Assembly (NCBI RefSeq): GCF_039545795.1
Contig: NZ_CP154260.1
Location: 2,051,001 to 2,115,000, forward strand
DNA from: Chitinophaga niabensis
GTDB taxonomy: Bacteria > Bacteroidota > Bacteroidia > Chitinophagales > Chitinophagaceae
DNA length: 64,000 nucleotides
Reading direction: 5' to 3'
Shown here: piece after piece, positions 41,501 through 50,279 of the stretch
How positions within the stretch are numbered: position 1 is the stretch's first letter
How the letters are laid out: every line of letters begins with the position of its first letter
The notes under the pieces: model-generated
Seen by the model: only the letters and a program-made list of their open reading frames with translations
Database searches by the model: none
Told to the model about the DNA's origin: nothing
Translations under genes and position numbers: made by a program

Positions 41501-41861
41501 GTCCGGTGCCTACGGAGGCTCAAGGAATAAAGACCTCAGTGCACTGGAGCGCTGGCAAGCGGCAGGAGATATTAAGAGCATCCCCAAAGCAGCCCTTACT
41601 CCAGCTAATTCATCTTTTGACCTTTACCGCGAATCAACCGCCGTATGGGGAGATGCTTCATTCATCCGCCTGAAGAACATATCGCTGCGTTATGATCTAT
41701 CCCGGTTCACAAAAGGCTGGAAACTGGATAAAGTAAGTGTATTTGCGCTGGCGCAAAACCTGTTCACCATTACCAGCTATGATGGATTTGATCCTGAAAC
41801 ACAAGGTTATGTAATGCCGCCAATGAAAACAATTACGGCTGGTTTGAATGTTGCATTCTAA
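38568..41861 (+). CDS. SusC/RagA TonB-linked transporter with STN domain
   Basis: 1097 residues from the ATG at 38568 (an upstream TTG at 38538 is less likely). The long N-terminal extension ends in the signal MRLTLLLITVACLKVTAGTYAQ-type hydrophobic core. The STN domain follows (about 60-120: VSLKKAPLEEVFSTVKQQTG, IFIKRK), then a carboxypeptidase-D-like domain (GEALIGVSIRVKGTSTGTVT), the signature DETVVIGYGTAIRRTNTGSV, the plug (IIDGVPFYSESLNQF, DADATAIYGSRGANGVILIT) and the barrel, ending AGLNVAF. Regulated by the sigma/FecR pair just upstream; partner SusD is 11 bases downstream. Confidence 0.96.
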   Translation: MQLNHHVKARSIPGLSSTKWPFRRLITERSKTVLIMRLTLLLITVACLKVTAGTYAQSVSVSLKKAPLEEVFSTVKQQTGFLFFYDRDMLNGTKPVTIQANNLALQEFLAAVFKDQPLDYAIKNKTIFIKRKPTPSANTVVVVPVPVSGIVKSADGEALIGVSIRVKGTSTGTVTNTEGKFSLNAEAGQILVISYVGFETQEVAASQSLNIILKPSSSSLDETVVIGYGTAIRRTNTGSVSSVKAKDLANQPVLDPLAALQGRIPGLSVMSSNGLPGSSFKVMLRGQNSISGGNEPLYIIDGVPFYSESLNQFTSANGNQSPLAALNIADIERIDVLKDADATAIYGSRGANGVILITTKKGKAGKTQFNFNAFTGGSKVTNRVEMLNTEQFLQMRKEAFVNDNKVPDEFTAPDLITWNQTQYTDWQKRLGGNTAEQLQVQGSVSGGNENTRYLLSGTYRKDGTVLPNDNAFKRGSVHMNIDHSSENKKFNITASVNYSSTKDNSLASDLTTFFDMPPNYPGFNADGSYYWFGTEQNPEAYLLRRSDIRSTNLIANSVIRYNIIKGLEVSLNLGYNKGDQDQKQIFPTKVFNPALSTGSFSYFGNGSSEGYIIEPQLNYTTQIDKGKLQLLAGGTFQEKLTQGQSILAENYSSDALLEDIKSAGKLTSRPSRYQFYRYNSVFGRATYNWDERYVLNATFRRDGSTRFGPGKRFGNFGSIGAAWIFSNESFIPEGAVLSYGKLRSSYGTTGNDLIGEYKYLDSWTSTAYPYDNLAGLGPSRLANPDYRWEENRKMEVGLELGFIKDRILLTSNYYRNISTNQLVNYQLSPQVGFEYIVANFPAKVLNAGWEFELNTVNVDKRSFSWKSSFNLTFNKNELIAYPDFESSAYTYDFAIGKSLTIVHGYQFTGVDPQTGKATFLDVDKNGTIAENDDYVVMGKTMPDFYGGLQNTIIYKDFELDFLFQFVKQEGHLLNYSRLSGAYGGSRNKDLSALERWQAAGDIKSIPKAALTPANSSFDLYRESTAVWGDASFIRLKNISLRYDLSRFTKGWKLDKVSVFALAQNLFTITSYDGFDPETQGYVMPPMKTITAGLNVAF

Positions 41862-41872
41862 AAATTATAACA

Positions 41873-43261
41873 ATGAAAAAACTTCATATACTGCTCATCG
41901 GTTTTTCACTCACTTTGTTCTCCTGTTCAAAGTATGTGGAAACACCAACGCCAAAGAACGAACTGGCCTCGAGCCTGGTTTTTACAGATGATAAAACGGC
42001 TACGGCTTCCGTTACCGGGTTATACAGCGACATGAACCAGCTGAACTATTATTTCGCAAACGTATTGCTGAGTTATCTCTCTGCCATGCAGGCAGATGAT
42101 ATGTATTATTATACAAACTTTGCCAACTACGATGTATTCCTGATGAACAATCTGCTGCCCAGCAGCCAGTATGTACAAAGCATGTGGAGAGATCAATACA
42201 GTTATATCTATCAGACGAATGCGTGCATAGAAGGGCTTTCCGTAGCACAGGGATTAACTCCTGCTGTGAAGGATCAGTTATTGGGTGAGTCTTATTTTAT
42301 GCGTGCTTTCTTTCACTTCTATCTGGTGAATATGTATGGCGATGTTCCCTTGATCACCAGCACAGATTGGAGAGTGAACAATGTAAAGCCAAGAGAGAAA
42401 ACTGCCGCGGTATACGCACAGATCATCAGCGATCTTACAGAAGCTAAAAAGCTGATGGGTGCTAATTATCCTACCGGTCAGCGGATCCGCCCGAATAAAG
42501 CAGCAGCTACTGCTTTGCTGGCCAGAACTTACCTGTACAACAAACAATGGGCACTGGCTGAAGCAGAAGCAAATGAAGTGATCACTAATGGCCAGTATTC
42601 TTTGCTGAAAGATCTGAACACTGTGTTCCTCGCCAACAGCCGGGAAGCTATCTGGCAATTGCAACCGGTGAATGTGGCCGGCGGCCGCAATACCTGGGAA
42701 GGTTTTGCGTCAACGCCTGCAACACCTGTAGCTACTGCCTTATTCAGGCTGGATACCATCAACTTCATTCGCAAATTTGAAGCAGGTGATCAACGGCTGG
42801 CCAAATGGACAGACTTCCGCAAAACAACTGCAGGTGCTACTTATTACCTGCCCCTGAAATACAAGGTGCGCACCAACCTCGGCGGCGCAGTAACAGAATT
42901 TTCCATGGTAATGCGTGTCGCAGAACAATTCCTGATCCGTGCAGAAGCACGCGTGCAGCAGGATAAACTGGAAACCGGCCGTGCAGATCTTGATTCCATC
43001 CGTATGCGTGCAGGTTTAACTGCATTGCCCACCAACCTGGATAAGGCAGCACTCATCAGTGCCGTAGAAAAAGAACGTAAGATGGAACTCTTTGTAGAAT
43101 GGGGACACCGCTGGTTTGATCTGAAACGTACAAACAGATCAACCGCAGTGCTCGGTCCTATCAAAGGCGCTAACTGGCAGGCTACGGATACCATCTATCC
43201 CATCCCCAGCGATGCTGTCAGAACGAATGTATTTCTCACGCAGAATGAAGGGTACAAATAA
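41873..43261 (+). CDS. SusD/RagB-family lipoprotein
   Basis: 462 residues. Signal MKKLHILLIGFSLTLFSCSK has its lipobox Cys at 18. TPR-like helices (LLGESYFMRAFFHFYLVNMY; KAAATALLARTYLYNKQWAL) precede the MRVAEQFLIRAEARVQQ motif and the C-terminal KERKMELFVEWGHRWFDLKR. It is the surface partner of the SusC encoded upstream. Its TAA shares one base with the ATG of the thioredoxin-like gene, so the two are translated together. Confidence 0.95.
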   Translation: MKKLHILLIGFSLTLFSCSKYVETPTPKNELASSLVFTDDKTATASVTGLYSDMNQLNYYFANVLLSYLSAMQADDMYYYTNFANYDVFLMNNLLPSSQYVQSMWRDQYSYIYQTNACIEGLSVAQGLTPAVKDQLLGESYFMRAFFHFYLVNMYGDVPLITSTDWRVNNVKPREKTAAVYAQIISDLTEAKKLMGANYPTGQRIRPNKAAATALLARTYLYNKQWALAEAEANEVITNGQYSLLKDLNTVFLANSREAIWQLQPVNVAGGRNTWEGFASTPATPVATALFRLDTINFIRKFEAGDQRLAKWTDFRKTTAGATYYLPLKYKVRTNLGGAVTEFSMVMRVAEQFLIRAEARVQQDKLETGRADLDSIRMRAGLTALPTNLDKAALISAVEKERKMELFVEWGHRWFDLKRTNRSTAVLGPIKGANWQATDTIYPIPSDAVRTNVFLTQNEGYK

Positions 43262-45048
43262 TGAAACGATTAATAGCCATCCTGTTCATCTTTATAGGAA
43301 AGATCACATTAGCCCAGCAGGCAGTGACGATTTCACCGCAATACCCGCAACGGGGTCAAACTGTGACTGTCACATATGATCCTGCTGCTGCGGGAGCACA
43401 AATACCTGCCAGCGCTACAACTGTTACGCTCGTTTTCTCTTATTCCACTTTTTATGATCTACCCTGGCGGATAGACATGGAAAAGAAAGGAGAAGTATGG
43501 ACAGCTTCTTTCGTGCTGGCTAAATTTGCCGCCTTTGCTACTTTCTACCTGCAAAGTGGCGAGGCTATTCAGAAACCGGGAGCAGATAGTCATTATGAAG
43601 TGATGGTGTATGAAAATAAAACGCCTGTACAGAATAGCAACCTGTACAGGGGATACAGCCTCAGCGCACAAATGAGAAAATCTCCTGAGGTGGCCGTAAA
43701 ACAGGCGGAGCAATATGAAAAAGAGCTAACGCTGTATCCCGCCAACTATGAAGCAAAGCTGCGTTTACTCGTATATAAAATGAGCAAAGCAGACGATAAG
43801 GACAAAAAGTGGCTCAGGGAACAGGCGCAGAAAGTGATTGCAGATAAGTTTTATGAAGCGCCCACCGTTATGGGAAACATCAACAAAGTAACGATGGGAT
43901 ATCTGATCATAGGAGAGAACAGCCGCCTCGATTCTATCCGCAAAGTGATCCGGGAGAAATACCCAGACTCAGAAGTAGGCCGCGACCTGGTGACAGACAT
44001 GATCTCCAAAGAAAAGGACACGGCTAAACAAATCGCCCTGTTTGAAAAGGAGTTAAAGAAGGAAACAAACCAGAACGCTGCTTCCTTTTCAGCCATGCAC
44101 CGCCGGTTATTTGAATTATACGCAGCTAAGAAGAACAGCAGCAAAGCTTTGTTGCATGCACCTAAATTCTCCAGAAATGATGATAGCCCCTATAAACCGG
44201 AAACACTGAAGATGATCGCGCAAACGCTCATGGAGAATAACATTGCGCTGGATTCTGCACGTGCTTATGCACAGCGTTCACTGGCCATGGCAGATAAATT
44301 CCCTACCGGCATCATCCGTCATTTTCCGGAAACAGGGTATATCCTGCCTTATGCCAATGATAGCACCCGGAAAGCGGTGTTTGATAGATCTTCCGCCAAC
44401 CTGCTGTCCATCATAGCACTGATAGACATGAAAGCTGGCCGGTTACCGCAAGCTATACGTAATATGGATAAAGCCTTGCAATTATCATCAGATAAGGAAA
44501 CACTGGATAACGCCACGGTGTTCTTTCAGCAAACCGGCAATACGGCCAGGCTGGCGGAATTACAGGTGCTCCGGGAAAAACTGCTGCAGGAGAAAATAGC
44601 GAAACTCCGCACCAACAGACCTGTTCCCACATTGAATACTTTTGTTGATATGAAAGGAGAGCCCGTTCCTCCGGAAACCTGGAAGAACAAGATCCTGGTC
44701 ATTGATTTCTGGGCTACATGGTGTATTCCCTGCATGGAAGAAATGCCCTACCTCCAGAAGATCTACGATAAATACAGGAACAACCCGGACATTGCTTTCC
44801 TGGTTGTTAACAGCGGCGCACGCAACACGCTGAAAGATGCACAGGGCTGGAGCGGGCATAAGAAGTATTCCTTCCCCGTGTACTATAATACAGATCCCGC
44901 TATCGGAGATAAGTTCAAATTCAATATCATCCCTGCCACTTATATTATTAATAAGGAAGGAAATATACAGTTTGCCAACATCGGATTTGAAGGAGCAGAA
45001 GTGGAAACGAAACTCAAGCTGCAGATTGAGATGTTACTGAATAACTAG
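43261..45048 (+). CDS. TlpA-like thioredoxin-domain protein with helical repeats
   Basis: 595 residues. Signal peptide (1-19, ending TLAQ), an Ig-like N-terminal strand region (to about 125), a long helical TPR-like middle (about 135-445), and a C-terminal TlpA/redoxin domain (about 455-595). The CxxC motif is in DFWATWCIPCMEEMPYLQK, with the cis-Pro region IIPATYIIN. Such proteins are frequent at the ends of SusCD operons in Bacteroidota and probably keep thiols reduced or fold disulfide-containing exported proteins. The mature protein lies in the periplasm or is membrane-linked. Stop/start overlap (TAATG) with susD. A terminator follows 80 bases on. Confidence 0.93.
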   Translation: MKRLIAILFIFIGKITLAQQAVTISPQYPQRGQTVTVTYDPAAAGAQIPASATTVTLVFSYSTFYDLPWRIDMEKKGEVWTASFVLAKFAAFATFYLQSGEAIQKPGADSHYEVMVYENKTPVQNSNLYRGYSLSAQMRKSPEVAVKQAEQYEKELTLYPANYEAKLRLLVYKMSKADDKDKKWLREQAQKVIADKFYEAPTVMGNINKVTMGYLIIGENSRLDSIRKVIREKYPDSEVGRDLVTDMISKEKDTAKQIALFEKELKKETNQNAASFSAMHRRLFELYAAKKNSSKALLHAPKFSRNDDSPYKPETLKMIAQTLMENNIALDSARAYAQRSLAMADKFPTGIIRHFPETGYILPYANDSTRKAVFDRSSANLLSIIALIDMKAGRLPQAIRNMDKALQLSSDKETLDNATVFFQQTGNTARLAELQVLREKLLQEKIAKLRTNRPVPTLNTFVDMKGEPVPPETWKNKILVIDFWATWCIPCMEEMPYLQKIYDKYRNNPDIAFLVVNSGARNTLKDAQGWSGHKKYSFPVYYNTDPAIGDKFKFNIIPATYIINKEGNIQFANIGFEGAEVETKLKLQIEMLLNN

Positions 45049-45128
45049 TAGATCACAATGCTGCTCAAAAGCAAGCTGCTGATCATTATAGCTGAGAACC
45101 AGCTACAGATCAGAAATATTAATGGTTT

Positions 45129-45164
45129 TACCTGGCGCCTCAAAAACGCCAGGTAATCTTTTTT
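45129..45164 (+). terminator. Intrinsic terminator of the sigma/SusCD/TlpA operon
   Basis: TACCTGGCG (45129-45137) pairs with CGCCAGGTA (45147-45155), and a run of six T ends at 45164. Confidence 0.88.
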
Positions 45165-45185
45165 AGGGGGAATCGATACACTTTG

Positions 45186-45202
45186 TATATTTGTAGTACA
45201 TA
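45186..45202 (+). promoter_or_regulatory. GntR gene -7 box overlapped by operator-like palindrome
   Basis: TATATTTG (45186-45193) fits TAnnTTTG exactly; no good -33 TTTG lies at the right distance. Overlapping its end is TGTA-G-TACA (45192-45200), the centre of an 11-base string TGTAGTACATA also found at 46141-46151. The GT-N3-AC core is the usual shape for FadR-type GntR operators, so autorepression is likely. Confidence 0.65.
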
Positions 45203-45222
45203 ATGGACAAAGCTATCTGAGC

Positions 45223-45921
45223 ATGATGAAAGAAGATGATAAAAACGATCTGAGCAAAAACCTCGGGCGCGTAAGGGCCAATACAATGGCTGATTCGGTA
45301 GAAGTCAAACTCCGCCAGTATCTCAAGAAGATGTCCTTTAAACCGGGTGATGCCCTCCCCAAGGAAACAGACCTCGCCGAAGCGCTGGGCGTAAGCCGGA
45401 ATGTAGTCAGAGAGGCCCTGAGCCGTTTACGCATGTTAGGCATGATCGAAACCCGTAAACGCAAAGGCATGGTACTGGCCAGCCCGGATATCCTGCAAGC
45501 CTTTGAGCGGGTACTGGACCCCCTCATTATAGACGATACCACCTTAAGAGATGTATTTGAACTGCGCCTGGTCCTGGAAATGGGACTGGCAGACTTATTA
45601 TATGCCCGCATGACGGAGGATGATATTGATGAACTGGAAGAGATTGCCAACAGTGAGATCAATAAAGACAAGTCCTTCCTCGTAAAGAATGAGATCGCTT
45701 TTCATGGTAAACTTTATGAAATGACGGGTAACAGTACCCTCAAGCGTTTCCAGATCATGCTGCTCCCTGTTTTCGCTTATGTGATCACCCTTGTTGATAA
45801 ACCCACCAGTGGTAAGATAGACCACAGGGGATTGGTGAATATCTTAAAGAACGGCACTAAAGAAGATTTTAAGAAAGCGATGTACGAACATCTGAAGCCT
45901 CACTTTGATCGTATAAAATAA
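45223..45921 (+). CDS. GntR/FadR-family transcriptional regulator
   Basis: 232 residues. The winged-helix GntR domain is at about 22-90 (VEVKLRQYLKKMSFKPGDAL, then PKETDLAEALGVSRNVVREA and LSRLRMLGMIETRKRKGM). The all-helical FCD effector domain is at about 105-225 (FELRLVLEMGLADLL, an NEIAFHGKLYEMTGN metal/ligand stretch, and HRGLVNILKNGTKEDF). FadR-subfamily members usually sense a sugar acid or acyl compound. It stands directly upstream of the sialidase-like/SusCD locus and shares an operator-like site with it. The gene's last codons are repeated twice downstream of its stop. Confidence 0.93.
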   Translation: MMKEDDKNDLSKNLGRVRANTMADSVEVKLRQYLKKMSFKPGDALPKETDLAEALGVSRNVVREALSRLRMLGMIETRKRKGMVLASPDILQAFERVLDPLIIDDTTLRDVFELRLVLEMGLADLLYARMTEDDIDELEEIANSEINKDKSFLVKNEIAFHGKLYEMTGNSTLKRFQIMLLPVFAYVITLVDKPTSGKIDHRGLVNILKNGTKEDFKKAMYEHLKPHFDRIK

Positions 45922-46057
45922 CCCCAAGAAGATTTTAAGAAAGCGATGTACGAACATCTGAAGCCTCACTTTGATCGCATAAAATAACCCCAAGAAGATT
46001 TTAAGAAAGCGATGTACGAGCACCTGAAACCCCATTTTGATCGCATAAAATAACCCC
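45860..46057 (+). repeat. Three 66-bp tandem copies spanning the GntR stop codon
   Basis: Units at 45860-45925, 45926-45991 and 45992-46057. Each encodes EDFKKAMYEHLKPHFDRIK plus TAA and the spacer CCCC. Unit 1 is the real gene end. Unit 2 differs at one base (CGT/CGC, both Arg). Unit 3 differs from unit 2 at five bases, all third positions and all synonymous. The unit length is a multiple of three. Confidence 0.95.
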
Positions 46058-46126
46058 AATCCCCCTCCCAGCAAACATCCCCGGGTTTTAAGCAAAAAAA
46101 ATTAGGAAAGCTTAGGAATTATTTTT

Positions 46127-46151
46127 TAGATTTGTCAATATGTAGTACATA
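46127..46151 (+). promoter_or_regulatory. Promoter box and operator-like site of the sialidase-like locus
   Basis: TAGATTTG (46127-46134) is a -7-type box. Five bases on, TATGTA-G-TACATA (46139-46151) is a perfect 13-base palindrome placed about where transcription would start, suiting repression by the GntR protein encoded upstream. No -33 TTTG was found at the expected place. Confidence 0.65.
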
Positions 46152-46190
46152 TAGAACATATCACCTTCACATAATCAAATCTCCACAGTT

Positions 46191-47300
46191 ATGACTTTAA
46201 GCAAGATACTTTTGCTTACAGGCCTCTTTATGCCTTTTATTTCCGGAAGCCGGTCGGTTTTGCCTGTTGTAGATCTATCAGCAGACTCCACCCGGCAGGT
46301 AGTAGTAGCACAGGGTACACCGGATATTTATAACGGCCAGCCTACCACCGTACTGCTGCCGGATGGAAAAACAATCCACTGTGTATGGACCTATGGCCAT
46401 GGCGGTAAATGCGGCCCGGCAAAAAGAAGTGACGATGGCGGACTTACCTGGGTACCCCAGCCTGTACCTGAAAACTGGAGTGCCGCTGTAAACTGCCCTG
46501 CAGTTTATCTCTTACCCCGCCCGGATGGAGGGCAAAACGTCATCGCATTCGCAGGAAGCGGACCTGATCACCAGATGCAGCAGGCCATACTAAAAAACAA
46601 TACCTGGGGCCCGATGAAAAGCAACGGCCTGGATCTCACAGGCATGCCATTCTGTACCATCATACCAATAGACGGCGGCAAGCGATTACTGGGCATGACC
46701 AACCAAAGAAGACCCGGCGAAAAGGTAGAAAAGAAATCATGTATCCTCGTACAAAGCATCTCTGAAGATGGCGGACTCACCTGGTCGCCATTACAAACAA
46801 CTTTAGATACCATGGGCCTGAAGCCCTGCGAGCCGGAGATCATAAGATCTCCGAATGGTAAACAACTGCTTTGCTTAATAAGAGAAAACGATTACAAGAT
46901 CTCGCTATACATGCTCAGTGATGATGAAGGAAGAACATGGTCCACGATCAAACCACTCCCTGAAGGATTATGGGGAGACAGACACAAAGCAAAATACAGT
47001 CCGGATGGCAGACTGGTAGTGGTTTTCAGGGACACTGGAAAGAAAAGCGCCACAAAAGATCATTACATGGCCTGGGTAGGTACCTATGAAGATATCATCC
47101 AGGGCAAACCCGGACAATACCGCATAAAACTACTCCACAGTTATAAAACATGGGATTGCGGATACAGCGGCCTGGAACTACTGCCGGACCAAACATTCGT
47201 GGCCACTACTTACATTAAATACCGGTCCGGAGAGAACAAAAATTCCATAGTGAGCACCCGCTTTTCGCTGTCCGAAACAGACAGGCTCGCACGCCAATAA
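46191..47300 (+). CDS. Sialidase-fold (BNR/Asp-box) secreted protein
   Basis: 369 residues. Signal peptide (about 1-20). A six-bladed sialidase-type propeller with three clear Asp-boxes (SDDGGLTW at about 80, SEDGGLTW at about 190, SDDEGRTW at about 245). CEPEIIRSPNGKQLLCLIRE could supply a catalytic-type Glu and an Arg, and CGYSGLELLPDQTFVATTY a late Tyr. The FRIP motif holding the first arginine of true sialidases is absent: the corresponding start reads DIYNGQPTTVLLPDG. It should be called sialidase-like, not sialidase. First gene of the GntR-controlled locus, 29 bases before SusC. Confidence 0.85.
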   Translation: MTLSKILLLTGLFMPFISGSRSVLPVVDLSADSTRQVVVAQGTPDIYNGQPTTVLLPDGKTIHCVWTYGHGGKCGPAKRSDDGGLTWVPQPVPENWSAAVNCPAVYLLPRPDGGQNVIAFAGSGPDHQMQQAILKNNTWGPMKSNGLDLTGMPFCTIIPIDGGKRLLGMTNQRRPGEKVEKKSCILVQSISEDGGLTWSPLQTTLDTMGLKPCEPEIIRSPNGKQLLCLIRENDYKISLYMLSDDEGRTWSTIKPLPEGLWGDRHKAKYSPDGRLVVVFRDTGKKSATKDHYMAWVGTYEDIIQGKPGQYRIKLLHSYKTWDCGYSGLELLPDQTFVATTYIKYRSGENKNSIVSTRFSLSETDRLARQ

Positions 47301-47329
47301 GCTTTCACCGTTATGAAAAAACTAATGCC

Positions 47330-50275
47330 ATGAAGAAATTAATGATTACGTTATGTATGCTCTGTGGGCTGCTGCTTTCTGCAGGCGCACAGGTCATAAC
47401 AGGTACCATCACCTCTTCGGAAAATGCAGAAAGCCTGCCCGGAGCAGGGATACTGGAAAAAGGAAAAACAAACGCCACCAGGTCTGACTCTGCAGGTCGT
47501 TATACCATCCGCGTTTCAGACCCCAATGCTACATTGATCATTTCCTACGTTGGTTATAAAACAAAGGAAGTAAAGCTCAACGGACAGACTAAAATAAATA
47601 TCGTGCTGGATCCTTCTGCTGCTTCTGTACAGGAAGTAGTAGTGGTGGGTTATGGTACACAACAACGAAAAGATATCACAGGTTCTATCTCTACTATATC
47701 AGCCAGTAAGATCAAAAACCAACCGGCTGTGAGTGTGGACCAGTTATTACAGGGAAGGGCTGCCGGTGTGGATGTTTCACAGGCTTCCGGAGCTCCCGGA
47801 GGACGGCTGAATATCCGCATCAGGGGAGCCAGCTCACTGAATGCCGGTAACGAACCGCTTTTTGTAATTGATGATGTGCCTGTTTACAACAGCAGTAAAG
47901 ATCCTTCGGGTACTTCCTATGGAACATTCACTGCCACCAATGCATTGGCTTCACTGAACCCGAATGATATTGAATCCATCCAGGTATTGAAAGATGCTTC
48001 TGCCACCGCTATTTATGGCTCAAGAGGATCTAACGGGGTAATTATCATCACTACCAAACGCGGATCAGGCAACAGGGTGGCCGTAGATTACAATGGTTAT
48101 TATGGCGTGCAAACAGTAGCAAACAAACTGAAGCTGATGAATGGAACGCAGCATGCTGCATTCCTGAACGACTGGGCACAAACCCGCAACCTGCCCATCC
48201 CTTTTGCTAAACCGGATTCCATTGGAAAAGGAACAGACTGGCAGGATGAACTGTTCCGGCCTGCCATGATCCAGAACCACCAGGTATCTTTATCCAGCGG
48301 AAAAGGAAACCTGAAATACTTTGTTTCCGGTAACTATTATAACCAGGATGGTATTGTGATCAATTCAAACATGAAGCGATATTCCTTCCGCGTAAATGCA
48401 GATGCGAAGATCAATGAGAAAGTAAAAGTTTCACAGTCTTTGTCTTACAGCAGAACCATCAACCGCTCTGTACCTACAACAGGAGCAGGCAGCGGCAACG
48501 TGAGGTCTGTAGGAGAGAAGATCTACGAAACATCCCCCACCATTCCTGTATTTGATGAGAACGGAGATTATGTGGATTACTGGTACAATGCTGCAAAAGC
48601 AGAAAGCCCTGTAGCTTCTTTACTCAGCGTAAAGAACAAACTGGAAGGAGATAACTTCCTGGGAAATGTAGCACTCGAATACAAACCAATAGAAAACCTC
48701 ACCTTCAGATCGCTGCTCGGTATCAACCTTACCAACAGGAGTAACCAGGAATATTATCCCAGGGCAACCACCTATATAGGAGGACTTTTAGGCGGCCTGG
48801 GCATGATCGGAGAAAGAAAGGTCACGAATGTTCTCAACGAAAACACGGTACGGTATACAAAGATCTTTAAGCAGAAACACAACCTGGAATTGCTGGGCGG
48901 TTTTACCTGGCAAAAAGAACAAGACTTTAGCGCTACCACAGAACCTTCCGGTTTTGCGGACGACCGGTTAGGACTCAATTCCATTGGCAGTGCTACCGGC
49001 GCTACGATCATTGGTTCTTCTTTAACAGAATGGAGCATGGCCTCTTTCATCGGCAGGGTCAATTATCAGTATGATAATAAATACCTGCTGACGGCATCTT
49101 TCAGGGCGGATGGTTCTTCTAAATTCGGCGCAGATAATAAATGGGGCTATTTCCCTTCTGTAGCACTGGGATACCGGTTATCTGAAGAGCCTTTTATGAA
49201 AGACCTGAAATTCATTTCCGATCTGAAATTAAGAGGCAGCTATGGGCTTACCGGTAACCAGGAGATCGGAAGTTATCAGTCCCTCGCCACTTTAACCACT
49301 TCCAACGCCTATATCTTCGATAACAAACTGGTACCTGCTGCAAGGCATACAAGATTGGAAAACGGAGAATTGAAATGGGAGAAAACAGGGCAGTGGGATA
49401 TTGGATTGGATGCCGCCTTCTTCAATAACCGCCTGAGATTAACAGCAGATTATTATAAGAAAGATACGCGGAACCTCTTGTTCACGATCGACCTGCAAGC
49501 CTATTCCGGTTATAGCAGCGCACTCTATAATACAGGTGGCTTACAGAACAAAGGATTTGAAATAAGCCTGGGTGGAGACATCTTTACCGGTGATTTCACC
49601 TGGACGGCCGATATGAACCTTGGGCATAATAAATCAAAGATCACCTCCCTGGGCCGTGCCACTTCTACCACCTTGTTTGTTGGTTATCCTCCCGGCAACT
49701 TCCTTGGATATGTGTATGAAGGAGTATTTCATACGCAGGCCGAAATTGATGCACAGACCGTGCAAACCAATGTTAAACCAGGAGACGCAAGATATAAAGA
49801 TGTTACCGGCGATGGTTTCCTGAATGCGGACGACAGGATTGTAATGGGGAATTCCCTGCCTGAATTCACCTATGGCATCAGTAATGTATTCGGATATAAG
49901 AATTTCAGTTTAACGGTATTCCTGCAGGGAGCTGCGGGCGCAGACAGAACAGAGGGCACAGGTTTAAATGATCCTTCCGGCACAGGTAATAAATCCCTGA
50001 ACCTTTTGAACAGATGGACGCCGTCCAATCCCAACAGCAATATACCAAGAGCAGGTTACAGCAATGTACTTACTTCTACATATCAGTTGATGGATGCATC
50101 TTATCTGAAAATAAGGAATGTACAGCTGAGTTATACTTTCCGCTCAGGTTCCAGTGTGTATCTGTCCGGCCAGAACCTGCTGACCAAAACAGATTACATC
50201 GGCTATGATCCCGATGGTGGCGGAGGATATCCTACTGCAACCACACTCATGTTCGGCATAAACCTTAAACTCTAA
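47330..50275 (+). CDS. SusC/RagA TonB-linked transporter, no STN domain
   Basis: 981 residues. Signal (1-20, LMITLCMLCGLLLSAGAQ), a carboxypeptidase-D-like domain (about 22-100, AESLPGAGILEKGKTNATRS), the signature QEVVVVGYGTQQRKDITGSI, the plug (VIDDVPVYNSSKDPSGTSY, DASATAIYGSRGSNGVIIIT) and a barrel ending TATTLMFGINLKL. Without STN and without a local sigma factor, its control fits the GntR operator upstream instead. SusD begins 4 bases after its stop. Confidence 0.96.
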   Translation: MKKLMITLCMLCGLLLSAGAQVITGTITSSENAESLPGAGILEKGKTNATRSDSAGRYTIRVSDPNATLIISYVGYKTKEVKLNGQTKINIVLDPSAASVQEVVVVGYGTQQRKDITGSISTISASKIKNQPAVSVDQLLQGRAAGVDVSQASGAPGGRLNIRIRGASSLNAGNEPLFVIDDVPVYNSSKDPSGTSYGTFTATNALASLNPNDIESIQVLKDASATAIYGSRGSNGVIIITTKRGSGNRVAVDYNGYYGVQTVANKLKLMNGTQHAAFLNDWAQTRNLPIPFAKPDSIGKGTDWQDELFRPAMIQNHQVSLSSGKGNLKYFVSGNYYNQDGIVINSNMKRYSFRVNADAKINEKVKVSQSLSYSRTINRSVPTTGAGSGNVRSVGEKIYETSPTIPVFDENGDYVDYWYNAAKAESPVASLLSVKNKLEGDNFLGNVALEYKPIENLTFRSLLGINLTNRSNQEYYPRATTYIGGLLGGLGMIGERKVTNVLNENTVRYTKIFKQKHNLELLGGFTWQKEQDFSATTEPSGFADDRLGLNSIGSATGATIIGSSLTEWSMASFIGRVNYQYDNKYLLTASFRADGSSKFGADNKWGYFPSVALGYRLSEEPFMKDLKFISDLKLRGSYGLTGNQEIGSYQSLATLTTSNAYIFDNKLVPAARHTRLENGELKWEKTGQWDIGLDAAFFNNRLRLTADYYKKDTRNLLFTIDLQAYSGYSSALYNTGGLQNKGFEISLGGDIFTGDFTWTADMNLGHNKSKITSLGRATSTTLFVGYPPGNFLGYVYEGVFHTQAEIDAQTVQTNVKPGDARYKDVTGDGFLNADDRIVMGNSLPEFTYGISNVFGYKNFSLTVFLQGAAGADRTEGTGLNDPSGTGNKSLNLLNRWTPSNPNSNIPRAGYSNVLTSTYQLMDASYLKIRNVQLSYTFRSGSSVYLSGQNLLTKTDYIGYDPDGGGGYPTATTLMFGINLKL

Positions 50276-50279
50276 AACC

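Noticed and set aside
45926..46057. Possible CRISPR array or repeat-spacer structure
   Set aside because: The 66-bp units abut with no variable spacers and are copies of the preceding gene's coding end; no cas gene is present. The arrays at 56706 and 63748 fail for the same reason.
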